From a bacterium (GTDB lineage: Bacteria; Actinomycetota; Acidimicrobiia; Acidimicrobiales; RAAP-2), in assembly GCA_027365055.1 (NCBI GenBank), contig DAHXOD010000002.1, positions 1 through 42,672 on the forward strand: a stretch of DNA of 42,672 nucleotides. The letters are read 5' to 3'. The notes beneath the pieces were generated by a model. That model ran no database searches. It was not told the origin of the DNA and saw only the letters and a program-made list of their open reading frames with translations. How positions within the stretch are numbered: position 1 is the first letter of the stretch; each line of letters starts with the position of its first letter. Below are positions 1-8,506 of this stretch, piece after piece. The translations under genes were made by a program, and so were the position numbers.

Positions 1-228
1 GTGCTCGTAGTCGCCGAAGTTGGCGATGACGTGGAGCGCACGGGCGCCCACGATGGCGGCCAGGATCACCCACAGGAACATGCCGGTGACCCACTGCCAC
101 GGGTAGCCGGCGTTGCGCAGGCGACGTTCGGTGTAACGCAGGCCGAACCAGAAGGTCAGGGCCAGGCCGATGCCGTAGGTGTGGACCTCGACGAACCAGA
201 TGTGGAAGGCAACGGGTATGGGTCTCAT
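1..228 (-). CDS. lgt: Prolipoprotein diacylglyceryl transferase, N-terminal part (runs off window)
   Basis: The minus-strand reading frame from an ATG at 228 to the window edge gives 76 residues. They begin MRPIPVAFHIWFVEVHTYGI and contain two hydrophobic segments (about residues 14-28 and 49-65) and the GARALHV motif typical of the first helices of Lgt. Lgt is the inner-membrane enzyme that transfers diacylglycerol from phosphatidylglycerol to the lipobox cysteine of prelipoproteins. Candidate client lipoproteins occur in this window (binding protein at 39100, propeller protein at 34760). The catalytic core lies beyond the window, so the call rests on the N-terminus only. The next gene upstream on the same strand (411-1694) is separated by about 180 nt, so lgt probably has its own promoter. 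The TACTAG-like hexamer around 294-299 (minus strand) is a weak -10 candidate. Confidence 0.8.
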   Translation of the reverse strand, partial: MRPIPVAFHIWFVEVHTYGIGLALTFWFGLRYTERRLRNAGYPWQWVTGMFLWVILAAIVGARALHVIANFGDYEH

Positions 229-272
229 GGGGATGGGTCCCCGGACCGCGGGAGACCGACGGGTCGACGGTT

Positions 273-288
273 CCTCCGCTTCCGGAGG
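273..288 (-). terminator. Hairpin between NlpC/P60 gene and lgt
   Basis: CCTCCG-CTTC-CGGAGG is a perfect 6-bp stem with a 4-nt loop in the 182-nt gap downstream of the endopeptidase stop (411) and upstream of lgt (228). There is no T-tract, so it is at best a GC-rich actinobacterial-style terminator. It could instead be part of the lgt 5' leader. The rest of the gap (229-410) shows nothing else. Confidence 0.3.
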
Positions 289-410
289 TCCCTAGTATGC
301 CCCAAGGCGCCGGTCGGCGGCACCCGGTCTACGGGGCGCAGTCGGGAATCGGTCAGCGTGTCCCGACGTGAGGGGCGGCCCACCCCACCGGGAGGCGGGG
401 GCGGGGTCCC

Positions 411-1694
411 TCAGTTGACGCGACCGACTCCGACGAACCCGGCCCCGGTGCGGATCGGGGTGATGTGCACCGTGGCACCGGTGTAAGGAGCTTCGATCAT
501 CATGCCGCCGCCGACGTACATGGCCACGTGCTGGTCCCCGCCCGGACCGTAGAAGAGCAGGTCGCCGGGTTGGATGTCGGCCAGCGGAATCTGGGTGGTG
601 TCGTCGTACTGGGCACCGGAGTAGTGAGGCAGGCTGATGCCGACCTGGGCGTAGGCCCACATGACCAGTCCCGAGCAGTCGAACCCTGCCGGAGTGGTCC
701 CTCCCCACACGTAGGGTACGCCGACCTCGCGCTCGGCAGCCTGGACGGCACCGGCGGCCCCCGATGCGAGAGGGGGAAGCGGAGCGTTGGACACGGCGAC
801 CGGCGTGTAGCTCGAGCCGCCGCCTCCGGAGCTACCGCCACCACCGTTCCCACCAGAACCACCACCGGCGTTGGCGTTGGCGGCCGCTTGCTGCTGGGCC
901 TGCTGTGCGGCCGCCTGCTGTGCGGCCGCCTGCCGCGCCGCCTGCTGGGCGGCCTGAGCCGCGGCCAGCCGGGCCTGGGCGGCCCGGGCCGCCGCCGCCT
1001 GGGCCGCCGCCTGCTGGGCCAGGATGATGGCGTGCACGTTGGCGTTGGCGCTGTCCAGCTGGTTCTGGTAGGCCGAGGCCAGTGAGGCGGACTGGGCCTG
1101 CTCGGCCGAGAACGCCGCGGCGGTGGCCGCCGCCTGGGCCCGCTGCTTCTGGAGCGCACTCTGCTCGCTCTGCAGCCGGGACTGCGCCGTGGTCAGGTTG
1201 TCGACGGTCGTGGTGACGTTGCCGGTGGCGATGGAGGCGTACTTGGAGCGCTCCGTGGCCGTGTTGCTGCTGCCCGAGGCGAACATCTCGGTGAGCTGGT
1301 TCGTGGTCCCGTTGCTCATGTAGTCGGCGACCGCCTGGCTCCGGAGCTCGCTCTCGTCGGACGACACGGCCTTCTGGTCCTTGCTGAGGCTGGCCTGTGT
1401 CCTGGAGATCTGCGCATCGACCTGGGTCAGGTGGTACGCGGCGGCGTTGTAGTCACCGGCCAGGGCGGTCAGCTGCTGCTGCTCGGCGTTGAGCTTGGCG
1501 CTGAGCGCCGCGGCCTGGGCCTGAGCGGTGGCCAATGTTCCGGCCGATGCGGAGTGCGTGGGCACCACCACCAGTGAGGTGAGTCCGGTTGCGACAGCCA
1601 GCGCGAGCAACGCACCGATCCGCGATCGGGACCTCGTGCGCGCCTGTCGGGACGCACCTGGCTCGGACGTCGAGTACTGCTCGGCGTGAGTCAT
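411..1694 (-). CDS. Secreted NlpC/P60 peptidoglycan endopeptidase (RipA/RipC-like)
   Basis: A 427-residue protein with a signal peptide (Arg-rich n-region, hydrophobic stretch LLALAVATGLTSLVVV, then ASAG). It is followed by a long Ala/Gln-rich coiled coil (about residues 55-275), a Gly/Ser linker and a C-terminal NlpC/P60 domain. The catalytic triad spacing matches Mycobacterium RipA exactly: Cys340 in DCSGL, His389 in QHVAMY (+49) and Glu401 (+61). Such enzymes cut the D-Glu/diaminopimelate bond of peptidoglycan stem peptides during cell separation; the coiled coil resembles the autoinhibitory or FtsX-interacting segment of the family. The ATG at 1694 is chosen over a GTG/TTG start 13 codons upstream because it begins just before the basic n-region. 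The Ala/Gln stretch is built of imperfect GCC/GCA/CAG repeats. Confidence 0.9.
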   Translation of the reverse strand: MTHAEQYSTSEPGASRQARTRSRSRIGALLALAVATGLTSLVVVPTHSASAGTLATAQAQAAALSAKLNAEQQQLTALAGDYNAAAYHLTQVDAQISRTQASLSKDQKAVSSDESELRSQAVADYMSNGTTNQLTEMFASGSSNTATERSKYASIATGNVTTTVDNLTTAQSRLQSEQSALQKQRAQAAATAAAFSAEQAQSASLASAYQNQLDSANANVHAIILAQQAAAQAAAARAAQARLAAAQAAQQAARQAAAQQAAAQQAQQQAAANANAGGGSGGNGGGGSSGGGGSSYTPVAVSNAPLPPLASGAAGAVQAAEREVGVPYVWGGTTPAGFDCSGLVMWAYAQVGISLPHYSGAQYDDTTQIPLADIQPGDLLFYGPGGDQHVAMYVGGGMMIEAPYTGATVHITPIRTGAGFVGVGRVN

Positions 1695-1848
1695 AACCCG
1701 TGCAGTTCTAGTCGATTGTGAGCGCCAGCACAAGGACCCGCCGGGGTCCGGTGGCTCTGAGCTGGGCTTTTCCTACCTTCTTGGTCGCGGTGGCGATCCG
1801 GAGTGGCGGGTGCCGCGGGTGTCTCGACACGGTCGACGGGCGGCCCGG

Positions 1849-1854
1849 TAGGGT
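1849..1854 (+). promoter_or_regulatory. -10 box TAGGGT of a probable leaderless transcript
   Basis: TAGGGT fits the actinobacterial -10 pattern TANNNT and lies 7 nt before the ATG at 1862, with no Shine-Dalgarno between. Transcription would start at or next to the start codon. Confidence 0.5.
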
Positions 1855-1861
1855 CGTGGAG

Positions 1862-2554
1862 ATGGGTCAGATCATCGAATTCCCGAGCAATGGACACAGT
1901 GCCAGTGGCTACCTGGCATCATCCCCCGACACCGGTGCTCCGGGTCCCGGCGTGATCGTCCTCCAGGAGTGGTGGGGACTGGTGGACCAGATCACCCGTA
2001 CCTGTGACCGGCTGGCCGCGGTCGGGTTCACTGCGCTCGCTCCCGATCTCTACCGAGGCAAGGTGGTACCGCTCACCGAGCCCGACGAGGCGGGCAAGGC
2101 CATGATGGCTCTCGAGATGGGTTCCACCGCGAAGGAGCTGAGCGGCGCTGTCGACGAGCTGGTGAAGCGGACCGGTCGCCCCCAGGTGGGTGTGCTCGGG
2201 TTCTGTATGGGTGGAGGTCTGGCGCTCGTGCTGGGCACCCAGCGCCCTGACGCGGTGGCAGCGGTGGTGCCGGCTTACGGGCTCATCCCCTGGCCTGATG
2301 CCCATCCCGACTATGCGAAGCTGAACGCGGCGGTCCTCGGCCACGTGGCGGGTGACGACGACTACTTCACCCCCGAAGCCGGGCGCGCGTTGGAGTCCGA
2401 GCTGGTGGCGCTGGGCTGCGATGCCTCGTTCCACGTCTACGACGGGGTGGGGCACGCCTTCTTCAACGAGGACCGGCCTGAGGCCTACGACGCGGAGGCG
2501 GCCGGTTTGTTGTGGGATCGCACGGTCGCCTTCCTCCACGAGCGTCTCGATTGA
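1862..2554 (+). CDS. Dienelactone hydrolase family protein
   Basis: 230 residues, the usual length of the family. The cysteine nucleophile sits in GFCMGGG (Cys115), the acid in the GDDDYF loop (Asp165-167) and the histidine in GVGHAFF (His198). Glu36 in QEWWGL corresponds to the Glu36 that activates the cysteine in Pseudomonas DLH. The family hydrolyses dienelactone to maleylacetate in halocatechol breakdown, but most actinobacterial members have unknown lactone or ester substrates, and no aromatic ring-cleavage gene is adjacent. The reading frame stays open for 48 codons upstream of 1862. ATG 1862 is preferred because family homology begins there and a TANNNT -10 box lies 7 nt upstream. The divergent 166-nt gap to the NlpC/P60 gene holds promoters for both. 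Confidence 0.88.
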   Translation: MGQIIEFPSNGHSASGYLASSPDTGAPGPGVIVLQEWWGLVDQITRTCDRLAAVGFTALAPDLYRGKVVPLTEPDEAGKAMMALEMGSTAKELSGAVDELVKRTGRPQVGVLGFCMGGGLALVLGTQRPDAVAAVVPAYGLIPWPDAHPDYAKLNAAVLGHVAGDDDYFTPEAGRALESELVALGCDASFHVYDGVGHAFFNEDRPEAYDAEAAGLLWDRTVAFLHERLD

Positions 2555-2617
2555 CCGCCGGTGCTCCGTCGCTCGGTCATCCGGCTGCCGGTCGAGCGTC
2601 AGGGAGGACGACCGGGG

Positions 2618-3871
2618 GTGCCTGACGAACCGACGGGAGGCTTGGTCGGGAGGTACCTCCATCTCGGCCTGCGGCTCGGTCGCCACGTCGATGGCCTGGT
2701 CGACGCTTACTACGGGCCGCGCCGGGCGGCCGAGCGGGTCGAGGCCGAGCCAGTGTGGCCTCCGGCACGGCTGGCCGAGGCGGCGCGGGAGCTGTGCGCG
2801 GATCTGGATGCCGGTGCAGCCCTCGACGGGGTGGGCGGGGGAGCAGCGGCAACGCCCGGCGACGGTTCCCCTTCCCGCCGGCGCTGGCTGCGTGCGCAGG
2901 TGGTCGGGTTGGCGACCACCGCCCGCCGCCTGGCCGGGGAGCCCATCGACTACGCCGACGAGGTCGAGGCCTGTTACGGGGTGCGACCACAGCGGGTCGA
3001 CGAGGGTGTCTTCGCCGATGCCCATCGGTGTCTCGACCAGGTGCTGCCCGGAGACGGGTCGCTGACCGGGCGGTTGGCGACCTGGAGGGAGTCCCACGCT
3101 GTCCCGGTCGACCTGCTGCCCAGCGCGGTCCACTCGCTGGCAGACGATCTCCGCGAGCGCACCCGCCGTCAGTTCGGGCTGCCGGACGGAGAACGGGTGG
3201 AGTTCGAGCTGGTGTCCGACCAGCCGTGGTCGGGTTTCAACTACTACCTGGGCGATCTGCACAGCCGGGTGGCGATCAACACTGATCTACCGGTGCTCTC
3301 GACCTCGCTGGCCCACCTGGTCGCCCACGAGGCGTACCCCGGGCATCACACCGAGCACACCCGCAAGGAGGTCGGGCTGGTCCGCCGCCGAGGGTGGATG
3401 GAGGAGAGCATCTTCCTGGTCGGCACCCCGCAGTGCCTGCTGGCCGAAGGGTTGGCCGACCTGGGGCTCGAGGTGGTGATGGGCAGGCGTCCCGAGCCGA
3501 TCGTGGCGGAGCATCTGCGCCCGCTCGGGATCCGCTACGACGCCGAGCTGGTGGCAGCGGTGGCCGAGGCGGGCGAGGTGCTCGGAGCGGTACGACAGAA
3601 CGCGGCGTTCCGGCTCCACCACGACGGCGCGGATGCGGACACGGTGGTGGAGGAGGTCGCCCGCTGGGGCCTTCTCCCGCGCCGTCGGGCAGCAAAGGCG
3701 GTCGAGTTCCTCACCCACCCCACCTGGCGCGCCTACCTGACCTGTTATGTCGAGGGGCTGCCGTTGTGCCGGTCGTTCGTCGGGGGCGATCCCACCCGGT
3801 TCGAACGGCTGCTGACCGAACAGCTGATCCCGAGCGACCTTGCCGAAGATCCGGGGCCCGCCGCCCGGTGA
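2618..3871 (+). CDS. DUF885-like putative metallopeptidase
   Basis: A 417-residue protein with HEAYPGHH at residues 237-244, the zinc-site signature of the DUF885 group (a variant of HExxH in which a second histidine pair follows PG). A downstream Glu277 in EGLADLG is a plausible third ligand. There is no signal peptide, so a cytoplasmic enzyme is likely. The protein is shorter than classical DUF885 proteins (about 550 residues) but resembles the compact actinobacterial form. The GTG at 2618 is preferred because AGGGAGG at 2601-2607 sits 10 nt before it; a GTG at 2561 would give 436 residues. It lies 63 nt after the dienelactone hydrolase and may be co-transcribed. Substrate unknown. The stop codon lies inside an 11-bp tandem duplication. 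Confidence 0.75.
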   Translation: MPDEPTGGLVGRYLHLGLRLGRHVDGLVDAYYGPRRAAERVEAEPVWPPARLAEAARELCADLDAGAALDGVGGGAAATPGDGSPSRRRWLRAQVVGLATTARRLAGEPIDYADEVEACYGVRPQRVDEGVFADAHRCLDQVLPGDGSLTGRLATWRESHAVPVDLLPSAVHSLADDLRERTRRQFGLPDGERVEFELVSDQPWSGFNYYLGDLHSRVAINTDLPVLSTSLAHLVAHEAYPGHHTEHTRKEVGLVRRRGWMEESIFLVGTPQCLLAEGLADLGLEVVMGRRPEPIVAEHLRPLGIRYDAELVAAVAEAGEVLGAVRQNAAFRLHHDGADADTVVEEVARWGLLPRRRAAKAVEFLTHPTWRAYLTCYVEGLPLCRSFVGGDPTRFERLLTEQLIPSDLAEDPGPAAR

Positions 3872-3890
3872 CCGCCCGGTGACCGCCCGG
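3861..3890 (+). repeat. 11-bp tandem duplication spanning a stop codon
   Basis: The unit CCGCCCGGTGA occurs at 3861-3871 and 3872-3882, followed by a partial third copy CCGCCCGG (3883-3890). The first copy contains the TGA stop of the DUF885-like gene, so a second TGA lies 11 nt downstream in another frame. Confidence 0.95.
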
Positions 3891-3989
3891 CCCCGTCCTC
3901 TCGACCGGTCTCGAAGGGATCGCCGGTAGCGTGGGGGCGGCGTCGGGCACCGTGCCCCCCTCAGGCGCCCGGACCTCTGGAGTCCTCTC

Positions 3990-4673
3990 GTGAACGTGCT
4001 CATGGTCCTCACCTCCCACGACCAGCTCGGCGACACCGGTGAGAAGACCGGCTTCTGGCTCGAGGAGTTCGCCGCTCCCTACTACGAGCTGCTCGATGCC
4101 GGAGCGTCCGTCACGCTGGCATCGCCGGCCGGGGGCCAGCCCCCGCTCGACCCTCGCAGCGATGCTCCCGATGCCCAGACCGATGCCACCGAGCGATTTC
4201 GTGCCGACGCCGCGGCGCAGGCCGCCCTGGCCGACACCACCAAGCTGGCCGACGTCTCCGCCGAGTCGTTCGATGCCGTGTTCTACCCGGGCGGTCACGG
4301 TCCGATGTGGGACCTGCCCGACAATCCGGCATCGATCGCCCTGATCGAGGCCTTCGTCGCCGCCGGAAAGCCAGTGGCGGCGGTGTGCCACGCGCCGATC
4401 GCGCTCAAGAACGTCCGGGGCGCCGATGGCGAGCTGCTGGTCGCCGGGAGGGAGGTCACCGGGTTCTCCAACAGCGAGGAAGCCGCAGTCGGACTCACCG
4501 ACGTGGTCCCGGAGCTCCTCGAGGACGTGCTGAAGGCGGACGGGGCCCGGTATCGGAAGGGCGATCAGGACTTCGGCCCCTTCGTCGTGGTGGACGGCCC
4601 GATCATCACCGGTCAGAACCCGGCTTCGTCGGCGCCGGCCGCGGCGAGGCTGATCGAGCTCCTGCGCCACTGA
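3990..4673 (+). CDS. DJ-1/PfpI family protein (Hsp31-like)
   Basis: 227 residues with the type-1 glutamine amidotransferase-like fold of the DJ-1/PfpI superfamily. The nucleophile elbow AVCHAP contains Cys133-His134. The acidic partner is probably Glu25 or Glu26 in GFWLEEFAAPYY, and YPGGHGPMWDLPD (about 99-111) is the family's conserved loop. Length and motifs match the Hsp31/YhbO-type subgroup, reported as glutathione-independent glyoxalase III, deglycase or chaperone; which activity applies cannot be read from sequence. It starts at GTG 3990 with no clear Shine-Dalgarno. A TAGCGT hexamer near 3927 suggests a separate promoter with a leader of about 55 nt. Neighbours give no specific functional clue. 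Confidence 0.88.
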   Translation: MNVLMVLTSHDQLGDTGEKTGFWLEEFAAPYYELLDAGASVTLASPAGGQPPLDPRSDAPDAQTDATERFRADAAAQAALADTTKLADVSAESFDAVFYPGGHGPMWDLPDNPASIALIEAFVAAGKPVAAVCHAPIALKNVRGADGELLVAGREVTGFSNSEEAAVGLTDVVPELLEDVLKADGARYRKGDQDFGPFVVVDGPIITGQNPASSAPAAARLIELLRH

Positions 4674-4726
4674 CGACCCGGTGACCACCGCCTCCCGGTC
4701 CCGCCGCTCGTAGGGCTGCCGATCCG

Positions 4727-6280
4727 ATGGCCGACCTTGTCTCCTTCTCCGCCCGGCTGCGGAGCCTGGCCGCGGAGCGGCCGGGCGCACCGGCGGTCAC
4801 CTGTGGACCGGATGCCGTCAGCCGGGCCGAGCTCGACCGGTGGTCCGACGCCGTCGCCGTCGAGCTCAAGCACCATGGAGTCGGGGTCGGCTCCATGGTC
4901 ACGGTGGCCCTGCCCAATGGCGTGGAGTGGTTCGTGGCCGCAGTGGCCTGCTGGAAGCTGGGCGCCACGCCCCAACCGGTGAGCGCCCGGCTCCCGGCCC
5001 GCGAGCTCCAGGCCGTGGTGGCACTGGCCGAACCGGTGGTGGTGGTCGGCGCCGACCCCGTCGCGCTGCCCGGTCGGAGCTGCATGACGGTGTGCCCGCG
5101 GTCCACGCGGCCGAGCGGGGGCGCGGACCTGCCCGACGTGGTGTCACCGTCGTGGAAGGCGCCCACCTCGGGAGGCTCGACCGGGCGGCCCAAGCTCATC
5201 GTCTCTGGTGACCGGGGCGTGGTCGACCTGGCGGCCGATCCGCCGCTCCTCCTCCGTCGCGATGGCTGCCTGGTGATGCCCGGCCCGCTGTTCCACAACG
5301 GGCCGATCGTCTGGGCCTGCACCGCCCTGCTCCACGGGAACCATGTGGTGGTGTTGCCCCGATTCGACGCCGAGGGAACCCTCGCCGCCCTGGTGGACCA
5401 CCGGGCCGACATGGTCTACCTGGTGCCCACCATGATGAAGCGGATCTGGTCGCTCGGTCCCGAGGTACGGTCGTCCTACGATCTCTCCGCCCTGCGGGTG
5501 GTGTGGCACCTGGCCGAGCCGTGCCCCGTCTGGTTGAAGGAGGCGTGGATCGGTTGGCTCGGGCCGGAGCGGATCCTGGAGCTCTACGCGGGCACCGAGG
5601 CGCAGCTGCGGACGACCATCACCGGGACCGAGTGGCTCGAGCACCGGGGGTCGGTCGGCCGTCCCCAGGGGGGCGAGGTGGAGATCTGCGATCCCGACGG
5701 GCGGCCGTTGCCCGCCGGGACAGAGGGGGAAGTGTGGCTGCGCTCCGGCAGGTCGACCCCGGCCTACCGTTACATCGGGGCCGAGGCCCGGGTGAAGGAC
5801 GGAGGTTGGGAGTCGCTGGGGGACATGGGTCGGCTCGACGCCGACGGCTACCTCTATCTGGGCGACCGCTCCCAGGACATGATCCTCGTCGGAGGGTCGA
5901 ACGTCTATCCAGCGGAGGTGGAGGCGGCGCTGGGTGAGCATCCCGCGGTGCGCTCGTGCGCGGTGATCGGCCTTCCGGACGAGGAGCGGGGGAGTCGTGT
6001 CCACGCCATCGTCGAGGCCGACCCCCGGGCGGTGAGTGCCGACGAGCTGCTGGCGTCCGCCGCCGAGCGCCTGGTGGCGTACAAGCGGCCTCGCACCGTC
6101 GAGTTCGTCTCGACGCCGTTGCGCGACGATGCCGGCAAGGTCCGGCGGTCGCAGCTCCGGGCCGAGCGGCTCGAGCGTCGGGGCGACGGTGGTCCCCCGG
6201 CGCCGCCGACTACCCCGGAGCCGCCGGAGCCGACCACCGTGCACCAGGAACCGCCGGAGCCGGCCACCGGGCCGGGCTGA
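4727..6280 (+). CDS. AMP-dependent acyl-CoA synthetase/ligase
   Basis: 517 residues of the ANL adenylate-forming superfamily. The phosphate-binding loop is SGGSTGRPK near residue 147, then ELYAGTEAQ (A5) near 285, GDMGRLDADGYLYLGDR (A7/A8 hinge) and the C-terminal catalytic Lys471 in DDAGKVRRS (A10). These enzymes activate a carboxylic acid as acyl-AMP and transfer it to CoA. The short N-domain and LAEPCP segment resemble the bile-acid-CoA ligase or long-chain branch, but the substrate cannot be assigned. A low-complexity Pro/Glu tail (last 35 residues or so, PEPPEP repeats) follows the catalytic domain and is unusual for the family. The CitE-like gene begins 116 nt downstream on the same strand, so the ligase could supply or use CoA esters handled there; this is inference. 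Confidence 0.88.
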   Translation: MADLVSFSARLRSLAAERPGAPAVTCGPDAVSRAELDRWSDAVAVELKHHGVGVGSMVTVALPNGVEWFVAAVACWKLGATPQPVSARLPARELQAVVALAEPVVVVGADPVALPGRSCMTVCPRSTRPSGGADLPDVVSPSWKAPTSGGSTGRPKLIVSGDRGVVDLAADPPLLLRRDGCLVMPGPLFHNGPIVWACTALLHGNHVVVLPRFDAEGTLAALVDHRADMVYLVPTMMKRIWSLGPEVRSSYDLSALRVVWHLAEPCPVWLKEAWIGWLGPERILELYAGTEAQLRTTITGTEWLEHRGSVGRPQGGEVEICDPDGRPLPAGTEGEVWLRSGRSTPAYRYIGAEARVKDGGWESLGDMGRLDADGYLYLGDRSQDMILVGGSNVYPAEVEAALGEHPAVRSCAVIGLPDEERGSRVHAIVEADPRAVSADELLASAAERLVAYKRPRTVEFVSTPLRDDAGKVRRSQLRAERLERRGDGGPPAPPTTPEPPEPTTVHQEPPEPATGPG

Positions 6281-6384
6281 CCGGGGGCCAGCGTTGCACC
6301 AGCTTGCCCGTGCCGGTCACGTCGCCGGAGGTCCCCGGTCCGACTGCCGCTGCCCGCGGTGCGCGGCCCCGGTCGGGGACGGCC

Positions 6385-6390
6385 TACGAT
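6385..6390 (+). promoter_or_regulatory. -10 box TACGAT of a probable leaderless transcript
   Basis: TACGAT fits TANNNT and lies 6 nt before the ATG at 6397. No Shine-Dalgarno is present. Confidence 0.5.
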
Positions 6391-6396
6391 TCGGGC

Positions 6397-7335
6397 ATGT
6401 CCGAACGATCACGTGACCTTCCCCGCCGCTCCTGCATGTCGTCCCCGGGATCGAACGAGAAGTTCCTCTCCAAGGCACCGACGGTGCCGGCCGACATGAG
6501 CTTCCTCGACCTCGAGGACTCGGTCGCCCCGCTCGAGAAGAAGAACGCGAGGGCGAAGGTGGCCGACGCCATCAAAAACCTCCCCTGGGACGACCGGGTG
6601 CTGTGCGTCCGGATCAACGCCTGGGACACCGAGTGGACCTACGGCGACGTCATCGAGGTGGTGGGCAACGCCGGAGAGCGCCTCGACGAGGTGATGCTGC
6701 CCAAGGTGCAGAGCGCCGCGGAGGTGGTGGCACTCGACCTGTTGCTGACGCAGGTGGAGAAGAACTGTGGACTTCCGGTGGGCCACATCGGCATCGAGGC
6801 GCAGATCGAGACCACCGGGGGCCTGATCAACGTGGAGGAGATCTGCGCGGCCTCCCCCCGGTTGGAGACCATCATCTTCGGACCTGCGGATTTCGCCGCC
6901 TCGATGGAGATGCCGGTGCTGACCGGCGGGGTGGCCATCCCCGAGTACCCCGGCGACCACTTCAACTACGTGTTCTCGAAGATCCTGATGGCGGGCCGGG
7001 CCAACGGGCTCCAGGTGATCGACGGGCCGTTCCTCAAGATCCGCGAGCTCGACTCGCTCCGCGAGTTCTCGCAGCGGACCCGGGTCCTCGGCTACGACGG
7101 GAAGTGGGCGCTCACCCCCGACCAGGTCGGTGTGTTGAACGAGGTGTACTCGCCGACCCAGGAGCAGTTCGACAAGGCGTGGGACATCCTCGACGCCTAC
7201 CGCAAGGCCACCGAGGATGACCGCACCGGCGCGGTGATGTTCGGGGACGAGATGATCGACGAGGCGTCGCGCAAGATGGCCACCAAGTTCGTCACCCGTG
7301 GCGAGCGGGCGGGTCTCAGCCGTTCGGGGGGTTGA
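6397..7335 (+). CDS. HpcH/HpaI aldolase family: malyl-CoA lyase/citrate lyase beta-like
   Basis: 312 residues. The family signatures appear in order: SSPGSNEKFLSKA, FLDLEDSVAPLEKKNAR (substrate and magnesium region), VRINAWDTEW, DEVMLPKV, IEAQIETTGGL (catalytic Glu), and IIFGPADFAASM with the metal-binding Asp. The length and the extended C-terminal region after ALTPDQV fit the L-malyl-CoA/beta-methylmalyl-CoA lyase branch better than citrate lyase CitE, which is encoded with alpha and gamma subunits that are absent here. Expected chemistry is reversible magnesium-dependent cleavage of a 3-hydroxyacyl-CoA such as malyl-CoA to acetyl-CoA or propionyl-CoA plus glyoxylate. The reading frame is open far upstream inside the ligase gene; ATG 6397 is chosen because homology begins there and a TACGAT box sits 6 nt upstream. 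Confidence 0.88.
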   Translation: MSERSRDLPRRSCMSSPGSNEKFLSKAPTVPADMSFLDLEDSVAPLEKKNARAKVADAIKNLPWDDRVLCVRINAWDTEWTYGDVIEVVGNAGERLDEVMLPKVQSAAEVVALDLLLTQVEKNCGLPVGHIGIEAQIETTGGLINVEEICAASPRLETIIFGPADFAASMEMPVLTGGVAIPEYPGDHFNYVFSKILMAGRANGLQVIDGPFLKIRELDSLREFSQRTRVLGYDGKWALTPDQVGVLNEVYSPTQEQFDKAWDILDAYRKATEDDRTGAVMFGDEMIDEASRKMATKFVTRGERAGLSRSGG

Positions 7336-7365
7336 GCCGGGCGAACGTCTGAGCTGGCCCGACCG

Positions 7366-8166
7366 TCATCCCAGGCCGGTGAACCCGGTGGTCTGCCATC
7401 CCCGGGTCGGAAAGCCGGCGGCGCGGCACAACGGACCGGTGGACCTGTCGTCGTACAGGCCCGGTGCGGTGGGAAGTCCGGCGGCGACGCCAGGGGCGGT
7501 CCCGGCGATGTGGAGGATCCACCAGCAGGTTCCTGACGCCGACGCGTCGGTGAGGAGCACCGCCTGGGTGGTGGACGCCAGGGAGATGGTGCCTGCCGTG
7601 GTGGACGGCTCACCGGCGCCGACCACGCTGATCGAGGGGAGCGTGCTCTGGAGGGCAGCAGGTGTGAGCGTGGCGAAGCTCCGCCCATTGCCCTCGTAGA
7701 AGGCGGAGGCGGCAGTCAACGCGGAGTTCAGCTCGGCCTGTGCGACGCGATCTTCAGCCGGTCCCTTGCTGCCCTGCTGGGTGGCCGGAGTCGACGTGGC
7801 CGGGGTGGTCGCCACCGGGGACGTCGTGCTCGACGAGGACCGGTGTACCAGGTACGCCACACCCAGCGCGATTACCACCACGAGGAGGCCCACGAGGACG
7901 AATAGCCGGGTGCGATTCGGCCCCGCACTACCCGCACTGCCCGCACTGATCGTCTGCGCTCCGGTCGCTCCCGTGTCTGCCGTAGGGAACGCGGGCGGAA
8001 CGTACCCTGGCAGAGCCGCCGGGTTCGGTGACGCGAGCGAATCTGGCGCTGCCGGCACCTGGCTCGCTGCTCGGGCGTCGGGGTGAAGCTCGGGGGCGTA
8101 CCACTGTCCATCGGAAGCCATCCACCATCCGGGACCAGGTGCACTGACGTCGTTCGTCCCTGTCAC
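7366..8166 (-). CDS. Single-pass membrane protein with N-terminal GPGWW motif, function unknown
   Basis: 266 residues starting at GTG 8166, preceded by GGGAGGGGAGG, a strong Shine-Dalgarno. Residues about 11-27 read GPGWWMASDGQWYAPEL, a short Trp-rich motif that also begins the otherwise unrelated protein at 30787. A Pro/Ala-rich stretch follows, then one transmembrane helix (LFVLVGLLVVVIALGVAYLV), a Ser/Thr/Pro-rich linker and an outer domain of about 130 residues with two cysteines (GTCWW, GPLCR) that could form a disulfide. The outer domain is not recognised; its composition suggests a small extracellular sensor or binding domain. It ends 30 nt from the convergent CitE-like gene. Confidence 0.65.
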   Translation of the reverse strand: MTGTNDVSAPGPGWWMASDGQWYAPELHPDARAASQVPAAPDSLASPNPAALPGYVPPAFPTADTGATGAQTISAGSAGSAGPNRTRLFVLVGLLVVVIALGVAYLVHRSSSSTTSPVATTPATSTPATQQGSKGPAEDRVAQAELNSALTAASAFYEGNGRSFATLTPAALQSTLPSISVVGAGEPSTTAGTISLASTTQAVLLTDASASGTCWWILHIAGTAPGVAAGLPTAPGLYDDRSTGPLCRAAGFPTRGWQTTGFTGLG

Positions 8167-8400
8167 GCTGCCTCCCCTCCCACCGTCGATCGCTCGGATG
8201 GTAGTTCCGCCGCAGTGCGCCGCGCTCGTGCGCGGTGGTCCGGGACCACACGCACGTCTCGGCAGGTGCCCGGTGCCCGGCCCCGCTCTCCAGGGTGAGC
8301 GGTACTCACTGACCGGCTGACCGTTCGCATCGCTCAGGTCGGAGAGGTTCGGAGTTGGCACGGTCGCATCGAAGTCCCGCCGTCGTGGGCCACGAAGTCC

Positions 8401-8472
8401 GGTGCGGGTGCGGGTGCGGGTGCGGGTGCGGGTGCGGGTGCGGGTGCGGGTGCGGGTGCGGGTGCGGGTGCG
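8401..8472. repeat. 12 perfect copies of GGTGCG (G-quadruplex-type microsatellite)
   Basis: Twelve uninterrupted GGTGCG units, equivalent to eleven GGG runs (8406-8468) separated by TGC loops on the plus strand. It lies in the 340-nt gap 8167-8506 between the start of the GPGWW gene and the end of the pentapeptide-repeat gene. In one frame the array would read as alternating Arg-Val and in another as Cys-Gly, neither with any sign of being expressed. The gap otherwise holds only the upstream region of the GPGWW gene. Confidence 0.97.
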
Positions 8473-8506
8473 GTGGTCGGAACCTATCCGAGCTCGTCCG
8501 AGGTCA

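Noticed and set aside
8401-8472. The hexamer array as a CRISPR or telomere-like array
   Set aside because: No spacers, no palindromic repeat of CRISPR length and no cas genes; it is a simple microsatellite.
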